Positions 1 to 6,672 are shown, numbered from the stretch's first letter. The stretch: DNA of 14,615 bases from Candidatus Heimdallarchaeota archaeon (GCA_023128635.1 JAGMDP010000084.1:1-14615), one strand, 5' to 3'. Translations and numbers: made by a program. Notes: generated from the letters alone by a model not told the origin.

Positions 1-184
1 GAGAAATTGCTTGAACAATTCCATCAACTAAATCTGGAGAGGAGTATCTGGGAGAGAAAAATACAAGGCAGAGTGCGGGGTTTTTATCAAAAGTTTGACT
101 GATTGCTCGTTCAACTGCAAGTTTTCCAGCTCGAAAAGGAACGTTCGTTTTTGCAGAAAAAATTCCACATCTAATGCGATCCAT
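1..184 (-). CDS. FIST N-domain-like sensory protein, 5' part only
   Basis: The reading frame runs off the left edge; about 61 N-terminal residues are visible, beginning MDRIRCGIFSAKT. The pattern of a short strand, a helix with the run KLAVERAIS, and then ALCLVFFSPRYSSPDLVDGI resembles the start of FIST N-terminal domains. These are small-ligand sensory modules found alone or fused to signalling domains, and their hallmark is an LVF-S-xY strand followed by a helix. No stop interrupts the frame. The ATG at 184 has a GGAG at 201-198, which is rather far away. An in-frame TTG at 193-191 lies closer to that GGAG and could be the real start. The gene diverges from the HisA-like gene across about 127 bases. 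What the rest of the protein carries cannot be seen, so output and ligand are unknown. The family call rests on pattern recognition only. Confidence 0.55.
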   Translation of the reverse strand, partial: MDRIRCGIFSAKTNVPFRAGKLAVERAISQTFDKNPALCLVFFSPRYSSPDLVDGIVQAIS

Positions 185-311
185 ATTAATCAAATATCTC
201 CGATTGATGATTTAATTGACAGTACCTATTGTTCAAGTCTTCCTCATTAATAAAGACTTTTTTTAAGAAAAGGAGAAGATTAATTATTGACAAAGCTTTT
301 TCACATTAATC
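185..311. promoter_or_regulatory. Divergent intergenic region, FIST-like / HisA-like genes
   Basis: These 127 bases separate two divergently transcribed genes and should hold both promoters. For the rightward gene, an AT-rich ATTAATTATT at 279-288 lies about 27 bases before the ATG at 312, where an archaeal TATA box would sit for a leaderless transcript. A GGAGA at 271-275 is too distant to act as a ribosome binding site for that ATG. For the leftward gene, GGAG at 201-198 may serve as its ribosome binding site. No repeat or operator is evident. Confidence 0.3.
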
Positions 312-1052
312 ATGAAAGTAATTCCTGTAATGGATCTATTAAATGGCGAAGTCGTTCAAGGAAAAGGTGGTCGCAGAAACGAGTATCAACCATTTAGTGA
401 TTCCATTATATCAAATGACCCAGCACTACTTAGCGTTACCAATGCATTTTATGAGAAGTTAACCTTAGATTGGTTTTACATTGCAGATTTAGATAGAATT
501 CAATCCACAGATAAGACTGAGATAAATAAGGATAGTATCATTGAACTAGTAGAGACATCTAACTACAAAATCTCAATCGATGGTGGTTGTAAGCAACTAG
601 AGGATATTGAAGAAATACTTAGTTGGGGTATTGACCAAGTTATTATTGGTACTGAAACACTGAGTTCCTTAAAGGTTTTAGAAAAGGCTGTGTCAGAATT
701 TAATCCTCAAAAAATTATCTTGAGTGTCGATTTTAAAGGTGGCGAATTACTCGCAAATAGTGAAGAAATACGCAAAATAAAGCCTATTGAAATTGCTGAT
801 ATTGCAGGAAGTTTAGGATTAAACGCAATTATTGTACTTGAGCTGCAAAAAGTGGGGAGTCAAACAGGACCACTAAATGATTCTTTAATAGAAATTGTGG
901 AGAATGTCTCAACAATTCCTATAATCACAGGAGGAGGAGTTCGCAGTATACAAGACTTGATTGTCTTAAAAGAAAAAGGCATCAAAGGAGCACTAGTTGC
1001 AACCGCATTTCATAATGGAAATATAAAGAAGAAAGATTTAGAGGATCTTTAG
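312..1052 (+). CDS. HisA-like TIM-barrel protein (COG1411-type), function unassigned
   Basis: The protein has 246 residues, the usual size of the HisA/HisF (beta/alpha)8 barrel family. It opens with KVIPVMDLLNGEVVQGKGG, in which Asp8 occupies the position of the first catalytic aspartate of HisA. IADLDRIQ (57-64), IDGG (89-92), LSVDFKGG (137-144, Asp140 matching the second catalytic aspartate) and ITGGGV (205-210, phosphate-binding loop) follow in the HisA order. It differs from true ProFAR isomerase outside these motifs and resembles the HisA-related proteins grouped as COG1411, whose reaction is not established as far as I know. No other histidine gene is in the window, which argues against a role in a his operon. 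The ATG at 312 lacks a nearby Shine-Dalgarno sequence, so a leaderless message is possible. Its stop overlaps the purM stop by 4 bases on the opposite strand. Confidence 0.8.
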   Translation: MKVIPVMDLLNGEVVQGKGGRRNEYQPFSDSIISNDPALLSVTNAFYEKLTLDWFYIADLDRIQSTDKTEINKDSIIELVETSNYKISIDGGCKQLEDIEEILSWGIDQVIIGTETLSSLKVLEKAVSEFNPQKIILSVDFKGGELLANSEEIRKIKPIEIADIAGSLGLNAIIVLELQKVGSQTGPLNDSLIEIVENVSTIPIITGGGVRSIQDLIVLKEKGIKGALVATAFHNGNIKKKDLEDL

Positions 1053-2188
1053 TATTTATCCGTGGGATACTCGAGTGTTTCAGATGGTAATTCTAAAATT
1101 ATCTTCTTTTCATCTATTATTGATCCAATTCTAAATAGCTTCTTTCCGTGTTTCTCACAAATTTCTTGAAGTGTTGCTTCCTCTGATTCCGGAGTAATAA
1201 CACAAAAACCAACACCCATATTGAAAGTTTTATACATTTCTTTTATTGAAACGTTACCCATTTTCTGGATTAATTTGAAAATCGGAAGTGGTTCAGGAAG
1301 TGAATCTAGTTTAACTCCCACAGTTATTTTTGCTTGTCTCATTAATCGAGCTAATTTAAGGAAAGATCCACCAGTAATGTTTGCTAAGCCGTGAATTTCA
1401 GCTTTATTAATCATCTCAAGAATTTCTTGGACATAAATCAAAGTGGGTTTGATTAATTCTTCCCCAAGATGTAATCCATCAACAACGTCATTTACAGTAT
1501 GTTTCTCCAATAAGACGCTTCTTGCTAATGAGTAACCATTTGAATGCAATCCGTTACTCTCAATACCATAAATAATATCTCCCGGTTTAATTTTATCACC
1601 AAGAATAAGTTTCTTTTTCTCTACCAAACCAATTGCTGTTCCAGCTAAATCAAATCCTTTACCATTATGACCGCGGATGATGTCAGGTAAAGTAGCTGTT
1701 TCTCCACCTATTACTGCAATTTTTGATTGGATTGCTCCTTCAACTAATCCTCTAGCTATTTGATTTGCCATAATAGAATCAGGTTGTTCTATAGCAAAAT
1801 AATCCACAAAAACAAGAGGTTCCGCTCCAACACAGATCAAATCATTAACATTCATAGCAATACAATCAATGCCAACAGTATCGAATTTTTCAAGCATTTC
1901 CGCAATAAGAACCTTAGACCCAACACCATCAACTGTAACCACCAAGTATTTATCAGGTATGCCAATATCAACAATCCCACCATAGTGAGACATCGCTGGT
2001 AAAAATTTGGCATTTGGATTTAATTTGAAGGTCTTTGGAAGTAATTTCCAGATTTCTTCAATTACTTCTCCTTCTTCAACAATATCTACTCCTGACTTCT
2101 TGTAAGTGGCACCTTTTTCATCCAAATCCTTCACCTCAGGTTCTGTATCGACTTCAGAATCAGAACCGGTTGTAGCTTTTTTACTCAA
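1049..2188 (-). CDS. purM: Phosphoribosylformylglycinamidine cyclo-ligase (AIR synthetase)
   Basis: PurM catalyses ATP-dependent closure of FGAM to 5-aminoimidazole ribonucleotide, the step after the PurSQL complex encoded further right. The core begins ATYKKSGVDI (27-36) and shows the family signatures DGVGSK (87-92), NVND (113-116), GAEPLVFVDYFA (121-132), GGETA (161-165) and GLHSNGYS (213-220). The length is 379 residues against about 345 for typical PurM. The excess is an acidic, serine- and threonine-containing N-terminal tail of about 27 residues. The start is a TTG at 2188-2186, supported by GAGGT at 2200-2196 with 7 bases of spacing. The ATG just upstream (AAATGTATTGA) is out of frame and stops after two codons. 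No later in-frame Met precedes the conserved core, so the tail is probably real. The gene is last in a minus-strand series and has its own TATA-like element. Confidence 0.95.
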   Translation of the reverse strand: MSKKATTGSDSEVDTEPEVKDLDEKGATYKKSGVDIVEEGEVIEEIWKLLPKTFKLNPNAKFLPAMSHYGGIVDIGIPDKYLVVTVDGVGSKVLIAEMLEKFDTVGIDCIAMNVNDLICVGAEPLVFVDYFAIEQPDSIMANQIARGLVEGAIQSKIAVIGGETATLPDIIRGHNGKGFDLAGTAIGLVEKKKLILGDKIKPGDIIYGIESNGLHSNGYSLARSVLLEKHTVNDVVDGLHLGEELIKPTLIYVQEILEMINKAEIHGLANITGGSFLKLARLMRQAKITVGVKLDSLPEPLPIFKLIQKMGNVSIKEMYKTFNMGVGFCVITPESEEATLQEICEKHGKKLFRIGSIIDEKKIILELPSETLEYPTDKY

Positions 2189-2197
2189 TACATTTAC

Positions 2198-2256
2198 CTC
2201 ATTAAATGAGCAATTTATGGCATTGAATGTCTATGTCAATTGGATTTTATTTTAAA
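2198..2256 (-). promoter_or_regulatory. purM promoter with palindrome near the ribosome binding site
   Basis: On the minus strand TTTAAAATAA (2256-2247) is a good archaeal TATA box. It predicts a start near 2225 and a leader of roughly 37 bases. The same ten bases occur in the putative purF promoter. The leader carries a perfect 13-base odd palindrome, CTCATTAAATGAG (2198-2210), that overlaps the GAGGT ribosome binding site. It could be an operator or a small occluding hairpin. The TATA box and palindrome are seen; their function is inferred. Confidence 0.45.
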
Positions 2257-2298
2257 CTTAAGTCTTTCTAAGATTATTAATTGGAAAAAGTGAATAAA

Positions 2299-3069
2299 TT
2301 ATTTTCTCTTTTTTATAAATTGATGAATGGATTTGAACAGTAATTCCTTATCAGGTCCTACCGTAACTATGTGCTGAGAATCTGGAAGAAGCACTAATTC
2401 TTTGTCTTTTGCAGGAATTAATTTCTGAAGTATTTTGTAACCTTCAGGATCTACACGGTCATCTTTTTCACCCTGGATTATTAAAGTTGGAATCATAATT
2501 TTTGATAAAACTTTTCTTTGAGTGTAATTCGAGAGTTTCACTATCTCATGAACAGCACTCATTGGATATCTGAGATAACTAATGAGATTATTATCTTTGA
2601 AGAATTGCTCAGTTTCAGTACTCTTAGAGAAGTAAGGTTTTAGGTATTTTAAAAGTGGAAAAGTAAATGCAACTCGAGAAAGCATTTTTGGTTTGATTTT
2701 TAGAAAAGATGAGATCAAAACTAATCCCTTTAATTGTTTTTCAAAATCAACAGCTGCTTGAGCAGCAAGCAAAGCACCCATTGAGAACCCAATCACAAAA
2801 TCAAAACCATTATTTTCTTTAAAAATTTCACTTATTGAATTTCGCCAGTCGGCAATCTTCTTCGTTTGTAAATCCTCTGGAGTAGTTCCATGACCAGGAA
2901 GTAAAATTGAGTATATATCACATTTCTTCTTGTGTAGATAATCTCCAATAGGTCTTACTTCAGTTGGTGTTGCAGTAAAACCATGAATAAGAAGAATTTT
3001 CGGACCTTTAGCTTTCAAACGAAAAGGTTCAGCACCAGGAATAATATCGATCTGCTTTTTCTCATTCAT
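2299..3069 (-). CDS. Alpha/beta hydrolase, Est30-like carboxylesterase / monoacylglycerol lipase type
   Basis: This 256-residue cytoplasmic protein has the complete alpha/beta-hydrolase layout. LLIHGFT (26-32) forms the oxyanion loop. GFSMG (94-98) is the nucleophile elbow with Ser96. EKDDRVDP (201-208) carries the acid, probably Asp203, and DSQHIV (230-235) supplies catalytic His233. A cap-like insert lies between about 125 and 180. The order, the short N-terminus and the HGFT/GHG/QHIV signatures match the Bacillus and Geobacillus Est30 (YvaK) carboxylesterase group, which hydrolyses short to medium acyl esters. No signal peptide is present. The natural substrate cannot be read from sequence. 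The gene lies 94 bases after A2 and 110 before purM. A TATA-like TTTTTTATATTC around 3113-3123 suggests independent transcription. Confidence 0.85.
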   Translation of the reverse strand: MNEKKQIDIIPGAEPFRLKAKGPKILLIHGFTATPTEVRPIGDYLHKKKCDIYSILLPGHGTTPEDLQTKKIADWRNSISEIFKENNGFDFVIGFSMGALLAAQAAVDFEKQLKGLVLISSFLKIKPKMLSRVAFTFPLLKYLKPYFSKSTETEQFFKDNNLISYLRYPMSAVHEIVKLSNYTQRKVLSKIMIPTLIIQGEKDDRVDPEGYKILQKLIPAKDKELVLLPDSQHIVTVGPDKELLFKSIHQFIKKRK

Positions 3070-3163
3070 ATAGTATCAAACCACAGGCTAATTTCTAAGT
3101 AATAGTTCTATTGAATATAAAAAAGATTATTGATAAAAATAATGAAGGAAGAACAAAAGCAAT

Positions 3164-4255
3164 TCATTCTGTTTTCTCTTTAGATACACCAATTGCTTTG
3201 AAAGTTGGAGCGGTAATTGTTACTTTGTTGGTTCGTCCCCAGCGTTCACGAACGAGAACATTTCTTTGCTCAAGTTTGAAGAGTATTTGAGAAACCTTAG
3301 ATTTTGAATAACCAGTTTTTTCACATATCCTTCTTTGTGTAGATACTCCATCATCTTGATTAATTGCTTTGATGACTTCTTGTTCTGTCTTAGTTAGTAA
3401 GGAAGTAACTAATTGACTTTCAGCCGGTTTGAATTTAAATCTGTAAACAAGGAATAAAGTAAGAGAACCTAAAAGTATACCACCTAGTAGGGTTAGGATG
3501 TAAAATAACGGTTTAAGATTTGAGCTATCTGGTACAACTGTTGTACTTGTAACAAATCTAATAAGAAAAACATCATTATCATTCATATCCTTATTTTCAA
3601 GTACCCAGTAAATTTTGACTATTCCATCCTCTTTCACAATTCTCAGAGGATTTGGATAAACAGGTTCGGGTGGGCTTTGATCTAGAAGATCACTTTCAGC
3701 AGGCAAACACACTTCAAGTTCAAATTGCTGAGTATTTCGAGGATGAATAACTTCGAAATCCAACCCATAATATTCAATTGGTTTTTGAACAAAATAGATT
3801 ACAGAATCAATCCGATATTCGATGGAAAAAACATAGGTTTCATTTGGAAATAATGGATATCTCATTGAGACATTGATCAAACTCCCAGTTGTTATATTAA
3901 TTAGCCACGCGAAACTTAATGATCCAATAGGATCATATGAAAAAACAGAGGAGATATTTTTCCTAATTTCAACAACAAAGAAATCAATTGGCAGAGTATC
4001 ATTATTTGTAACTACATAATCAGATGTTACTTTAAGTGAATGATCATTATTTACTTTTATCTTCATGTGATGTGCTCGCAAAGTTTCATTCTCGAATGAA
4101 TTAGGGATTAAAGTAGAAATAGTGTTACTTTGGTTAGCAAAATCATAATTTTCCATTACTTCTTTAGATGTCGCATTTTGTAGATTTATTGGATATAACA
4201 ATATAAGTGAGGTTAAGAAGAAGATAACGTAGATTTTGATTTTGCGGATAGCCAT
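3164..4255 (-). CDS. A2: membrane-anchored winged-helix transcriptional regulator with ectodomain
   Basis: This 363-residue protein has an N-terminal signal or anchor segment (about 6-24) and an external beta-rich domain (about 30-245). The ectodomain carries many N-x-S/T sequons (N27, N41, N56, N85, N100, N120, N128, N138), with none in the inner part, which supports the topology. One membrane helix (about 249-271, glycine-rich) follows, then a cytoplasmic winged helix (about 286-348). The helix-turn-helix reads RRICEKTGYSKSKVSQILFK, with the wing at RERWGRTNKVTI. The architecture recalls archaeal one-piece membrane regulators with a C-terminal MarR- or ArsR-like wHTH. It is presumed to sense an external or envelope signal and act on DNA near the membrane. 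AGGTGGG (4270-4264) sits 8 bases before the ATG. It is a clear paralogue of A1 (5531-6649), with 51 of 69 residues identical over 280-348. Ligand and targets are unknown. Confidence 0.8.
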   Translation of the reverse strand: MAIRKIKIYVIFFLTSLILLYPINLQNATSKEVMENYDFANQSNTISTLIPNSFENETLRAHHMKIKVNNDHSLKVTSDYVVTNNDTLPIDFFVVEIRKNISSVFSYDPIGSLSFAWLINITTGSLINVSMRYPLFPNETYVFSIEYRIDSVIYFVQKPIEYYGLDFEVIHPRNTQQFELEVCLPAESDLLDQSPPEPVYPNPLRIVKEDGIVKIYWVLENKDMNDNDVFLIRFVTSTTVVPDSSNLKPLFYILTLLGGILLGSLTLFLVYRFKFKPAESQLVTSLLTKTEQEVIKAINQDDGVSTQRRICEKTGYSKSKVSQILFKLEQRNVLVRERWGRTNKVTITAPTFKAIGVSKEKTE

Positions 4256-4337
4256 GTTGTTAACCCACCTAGAGAATGATTACTCAATATTATAATGATA
4301 TCGCTTTAGTCTGATTTCTATAGAATAATAAGGATGG

Positions 4338-4363
4338 GTGATTTTGGTTTTTCCCAAAATCAC
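4338..4363 (-). terminator. Perfect 10-bp hairpin between B2 and A2
   Basis: GTGATTTTGG and CCAAAATCAC flank a 6-base loop, forming a perfect 10-bp stem 15 bases after the B2 stop and about 80 bases before the A2 start. On the minus-strand RNA a moderately U-rich stretch follows. It may end or attenuate B2 transcripts, or stabilise their 3' end, so that B2 outnumbers A2. A TATA-like TTATAATATT (about 4290-4300) downstream could give A2 its own promoter. No equivalent hairpin is seen between B1 and A1. Confidence 0.55.
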
Positions 4364-4378
4364 TTCCGAAGAAATTTT

Positions 4379-5344
4379 TTATTTTCGTTTTCTTACGATA
4401 GCCACTATAGCAGCTGTCGCAATTATCCCTCCAATTATTGAGAATAAGTAGAGGGGAACGCTAAACGCGTTTGGATAAATCCCTATTGATGGGTCATGTT
4501 TTAAGGTATATGAATCACCATAATTTGGATATGTTAACCAGAAGTGAATCATTCCTGATATTCCTGGACCTACACCTTGAGCGCTTTCGTCAATATATGC
4601 TTCTCCCACTTCAATTGTTGAGATCTTACTTACTCCATCATAAACATCAGCAAAAGTTGACCATTCATAAAAAGCGACTTTCTTATTTCCTTGTTCGTCA
4701 CTTTCAAATTGCATAGTTCTTGTAGTATTACCATTTTCAGCGACAGTACCATTTCGTATACGAATTCTGTGTCTTTGCTGAGATTCCAAGACTTGGGATT
4801 TAATTGCTAATCCAGCAGCTCCTTCACTGAAAACCCAATCATTAACAACAATGTCAAATTTTGCTTCTGCCAGAGCGTCTATTATTTGATCTGTGCCTTC
4901 AAGTGGTTGATTAACTTCATAGACATTAATTATGAATTGTAATTCAGCGTCATTTGCTAAACCTGATAATGTTAATGTTACAGTTACTGAGGTTTCATCT
5001 TCTACGATTTCAGAAATCCAATCACTTGTAAGTAAATTGTAAGATATGCCACTTAGTTCTCCATAATTGTCTAGAGAATCATCAGCGCCAAAATACTCTT
5101 GTATTTTTGTAAATTGAACATTATACATTTCATCTGAAGTGCTTTGATTTCCATACCACCAAATAAAGTGTGGTTTACCATCAACTAATTTCAAAGTTAT
5201 AAAATCAGTCGAGATTGTAATTGCATCTTGGCCTTCTTTAATTGAAATTTTATCACTTTTTGCAGATGCATAATTGGTAAAAGCAGGTAAGAAGAATAAT
5301 GCTATCAGTGAAATGCCAATCATCAATTTTACTTTTGTTTTCAT
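4379..5344 (-). CDS. B2: secreted, C-terminally membrane-anchored protein of unknown family
   Basis: I do not recognise a named family. The 321-residue protein has a signal peptide (basic start, hydrophobic 8-21, likely cleavage near ASA-KS at 26-30) and a long beta-rich external domain. It ends in a single membrane helix (about 296-316) followed by the basic end RKRK, giving an outside-facing surface protein. Conserved landmarks shared with B1 are WWYGNQSTSDE (62-72), FTKIQEYFG (78-86), SGLAN (127-131), GAAGLAIK (175-182) and HFWLTYPNYGDS (267-278). Over residues 44-110 the two paralogues share 40 of 67 residues. Three sequons (N66, N198, N206) lie outside. GAGGT stands 7 bases before the ATG. 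It is transcribed before regulator A2, 123 bases away, and appears to have its own elaborate promoter. It may be a surface sensor or binding protein paired with the regulator; that is inference. Confidence 0.75.
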   Translation of the reverse strand: MKTKVKLMIGISLIALFFLPAFTNYASAKSDKISIKEGQDAITISTDFITLKLVDGKPHFIWWYGNQSTSDEMYNVQFTKIQEYFGADDSLDNYGELSGISYNLLTSDWISEIVEDETSVTVTLTLSGLANDAELQFIINVYEVNQPLEGTDQIIDALAEAKFDIVVNDWVFSEGAAGLAIKSQVLESQQRHRIRIRNGTVAENGNTTRTMQFESDEQGNKKVAFYEWSTFADVYDGVSKISTIEVGEAYIDESAQGVGPGISGMIHFWLTYPNYGDSYTLKHDPSIGIYPNAFSVPLYLFSIIGGIIATAAIVAIVRKRK

Positions 5345-5386
5345 TTATTTAACCTCTTAATTTTTTCTAGTTTCTTTTTTTCACAT

Positions 5387-5425
5387 AAACTCAAATTCTC
5401 AGTTGAGAAATTCAAACTCAATTTC
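5387..5425. repeat. Direct repeats flanking a 14-bp palindrome in the B2 leader
   Basis: AAACTCAAATTC (5387-5398) and AAACTCAATTTC (5414-5425) are 12-base direct repeats with one mismatch, offset by 27 bases. Between them lies the palindrome TTCTCA-GT-TGAGAA (5396-5409). All of this falls in the predicted untranslated leader of B2, downstream of its TATA box. It could be a second operator or an RNA structure affecting translation. The pattern is seen directly; its role is unknown. Confidence 0.45.
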
Positions 5426-5442
5426 CCGTGATCCGGGTAATT
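5420..5442. promoter_or_regulatory. 23-bp interrupted palindrome at the predicted B2 transcription start
   Basis: The arms are AATT-T-CCCG (5420-5428) and CGGG-T-AATT (5434-5442), symmetric about the spacer TGATC. They match at every position except the single T opposite T. The centre (5431) lies about 26 bases downstream of the middle of the TATATATA box, exactly where archaeal RNA polymerase should start. This position is typical of a repressor operator. The GC-rich arms stand out in AT-rich surroundings. Confidence 0.5.
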
Positions 5443-5453
5443 GTATACTAAAA

Positions 5454-5486
5454 TATATATAGACTAAAGTTGATTTTAAACAATCT
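5454..5486 (-). promoter_or_regulatory. B2 promoter: TATA box plus conserved 12-bp upstream element
   Basis: On the minus strand AGATTGTTTAAA (5486-5475) is followed by 13 bases and then TATATATA (5461-5454), about 110 bases before the B2 ATG. The same two blocks, with the same 13-base gap, precede paralogue B1 (7803-7771). The TATA box is the expected archaeal core promoter. The 12-mer lies just upstream of the usual BRE position, where an activator would contact TBP or TFB. Conservation of both sequence and spacing between diverged paralogues supports a shared regulator. Confidence 0.65.
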
Positions 5487-5492
5487 TTGACA

Positions 5493-5525
5493 ATGGTTCA
5501 TGTTAGGTTCAAAATGGGTTCAAAA
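5493..5525. repeat. Three tandem 11-bp repeats with helical phasing upstream of B2
   Basis: ATGGTTCATGT (5493-5503), TAGGTTCAAAA (5504-5514) and TGGGTTCAAAA (5515-5525) share the core GGTTCA at exact 11-base intervals, about one turn of the DNA helix. They sit directly upstream of the conserved 12-mer of the B2 promoter and end 5 bases before the A1 stop codon. This places bound proteins on one face of the helix, as in activator arrays. No convincing array is seen upstream of B1. Confidence 0.6.
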
Positions 5526-5530
5526 CACGA

Positions 5531-6649
5531 TTAGTCATCGGAACTAGCTTCTTTTTTCGTAGTTGCATTGCTTTCTTCTAGAACGATATTGAAAAAAGAA
5601 GGATTAGTAATCGTGACTTTATTTGTTCTACCCCACCGTTCACGTTTTAAGACATTTTTCTCTTCAAGTTTCAGCAGAATTTGGGAAACTTTTGATTTAG
5701 AAAAACTTGTACGTTCGCAAATTCGACGCTGTATTGCCACTCCACCTTCATCATTTATAGCTTTTATGACTGCTTGTTCTGAATCAGATAATAATGAGCT
5801 GACAAGCTCAGATTTTTCAGGATGATATTTTCGTTTAATAATTAAGAAGAACACAAGCGTACTTATTGCTGCTCCCCCGAGGAAAGCAAGTATAATATAG
5901 ATGTAAGAATACGATTTGGGGGTAGGAATCGAAAAGGTTACTCCTATTTCTTCAAACCTAATAGTATACAGATATTCATAATTGGGGAGAATAGTCATAG
6001 ATGTCCATGAAATTTTCACAATATTTTCTTCTATGAAAACTCGTTCGGGTATAGGATAAGTAGGTCGTGGGGAAACACTTGTAATCAAACCATAGCCTAA
6101 TGGAAGTGAAATTTCTAAATCAAACTTCTGAGTAATTAAATAGTGGAAAATAGCGTATTCAAGAGTATAAAATTCAGAAGGTTCTTCAACGAAGAAAGGC
6201 TGCAAGTCGGCTAGAAAGTAAGCAATAGTTATAACATACTTTTGACCCTCGAGTAATGGATACCTCATTGTTATATTAAGAACACTGGAATCCTCAAATA
6301 TATTCCAAGAAAATTCTAGAGAGCCTATTGGATCAGAAACGAATGCATTGCTAATGGAATCATTAATTACATACTGAAAGTAGTCAATGGTTACGTTTTC
6401 ACTATTCTCAATTACGAGTGTTGATGCTACATGTAGTGAAAAATCTAATTGTATCTTCACTTCCATGTTGTGATACATAATGTTATCACCATTGGAATTT
6501 AGTATTAGTTCTTTAGAATTAGCGGGAAAACTATTTACAAAAGATGGCAATTCAGGATAATTATTCTCAAAACAAATTGCTGGCAAGGAAACTTGAATTA
6601 AAATAAAAGTTGAAAGAATTACAAGACCAGTAATTTGTGATTTCTTCAT
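5531..6649 (-). CDS. A1: membrane-anchored winged-helix transcriptional regulator with ectodomain
   Basis: This 372-residue paralogue of A2 has the same plan. A signal or anchor segment (about 5-25) leads into an external domain (about 27-245) with sequons at N85, N96 and N125. A membrane helix (about 249-271) precedes a cytoplasmic wHTH (about 286-348) and a charged tail (358-372) that A2 lacks in this form. The inner domain aligns with A2 without gaps, and SKSKVSQIL of the recognition helix is identical in the two. The ectodomains share only scattered blocks such as SDPIGSLEFSW and NITMRYPLL. GGGG (6659-6656) precedes the ATG by 6 bases. The gene follows B1 by 110 bases, as A2 follows B2. 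It probably controls the neighbouring B genes, but no target is shown by sequence alone. It could equally regulate distant envelope genes. Confidence 0.8.
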   Translation of the reverse strand: MKKSQITGLVILSTFILIQVSLPAICFENNYPELPSFVNSFPANSKELILNSNGDNIMYHNMEVKIQLDFSLHVASTLVIENSENVTIDYFQYVINDSISNAFVSDPIGSLEFSWNIFEDSSVLNITMRYPLLEGQKYVITIAYFLADLQPFFVEEPSEFYTLEYAIFHYLITQKFDLEISLPLGYGLITSVSPRPTYPIPERVFIEENIVKISWTSMTILPNYEYLYTIRFEEIGVTFSIPTPKSYSYIYIILAFLGGAAISTLVFFLIIKRKYHPEKSELVSSLLSDSEQAVIKAINDEGGVAIQRRICERTSFSKSKVSQILLKLEEKNVLKRERWGRTNKVTITNPSFFNIVLEESNATTKKEASSDD

Positions 6650-6672
6650 CTATATCCCCAATTATAACAATA

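Noticed and set aside
4471..4716. Open frame of 81 codons on the plus strand inside B2
   Set aside because: It is antisense to a gene with clear paralogue conservation, has no recognisable domain and no ribosome binding site of note.
5387..5525. CRISPR-like array
   Set aside because: The repeats are 11 to 12 bases without spacers of constant length; they fit operators, not CRISPR. No cas gene is nearby.
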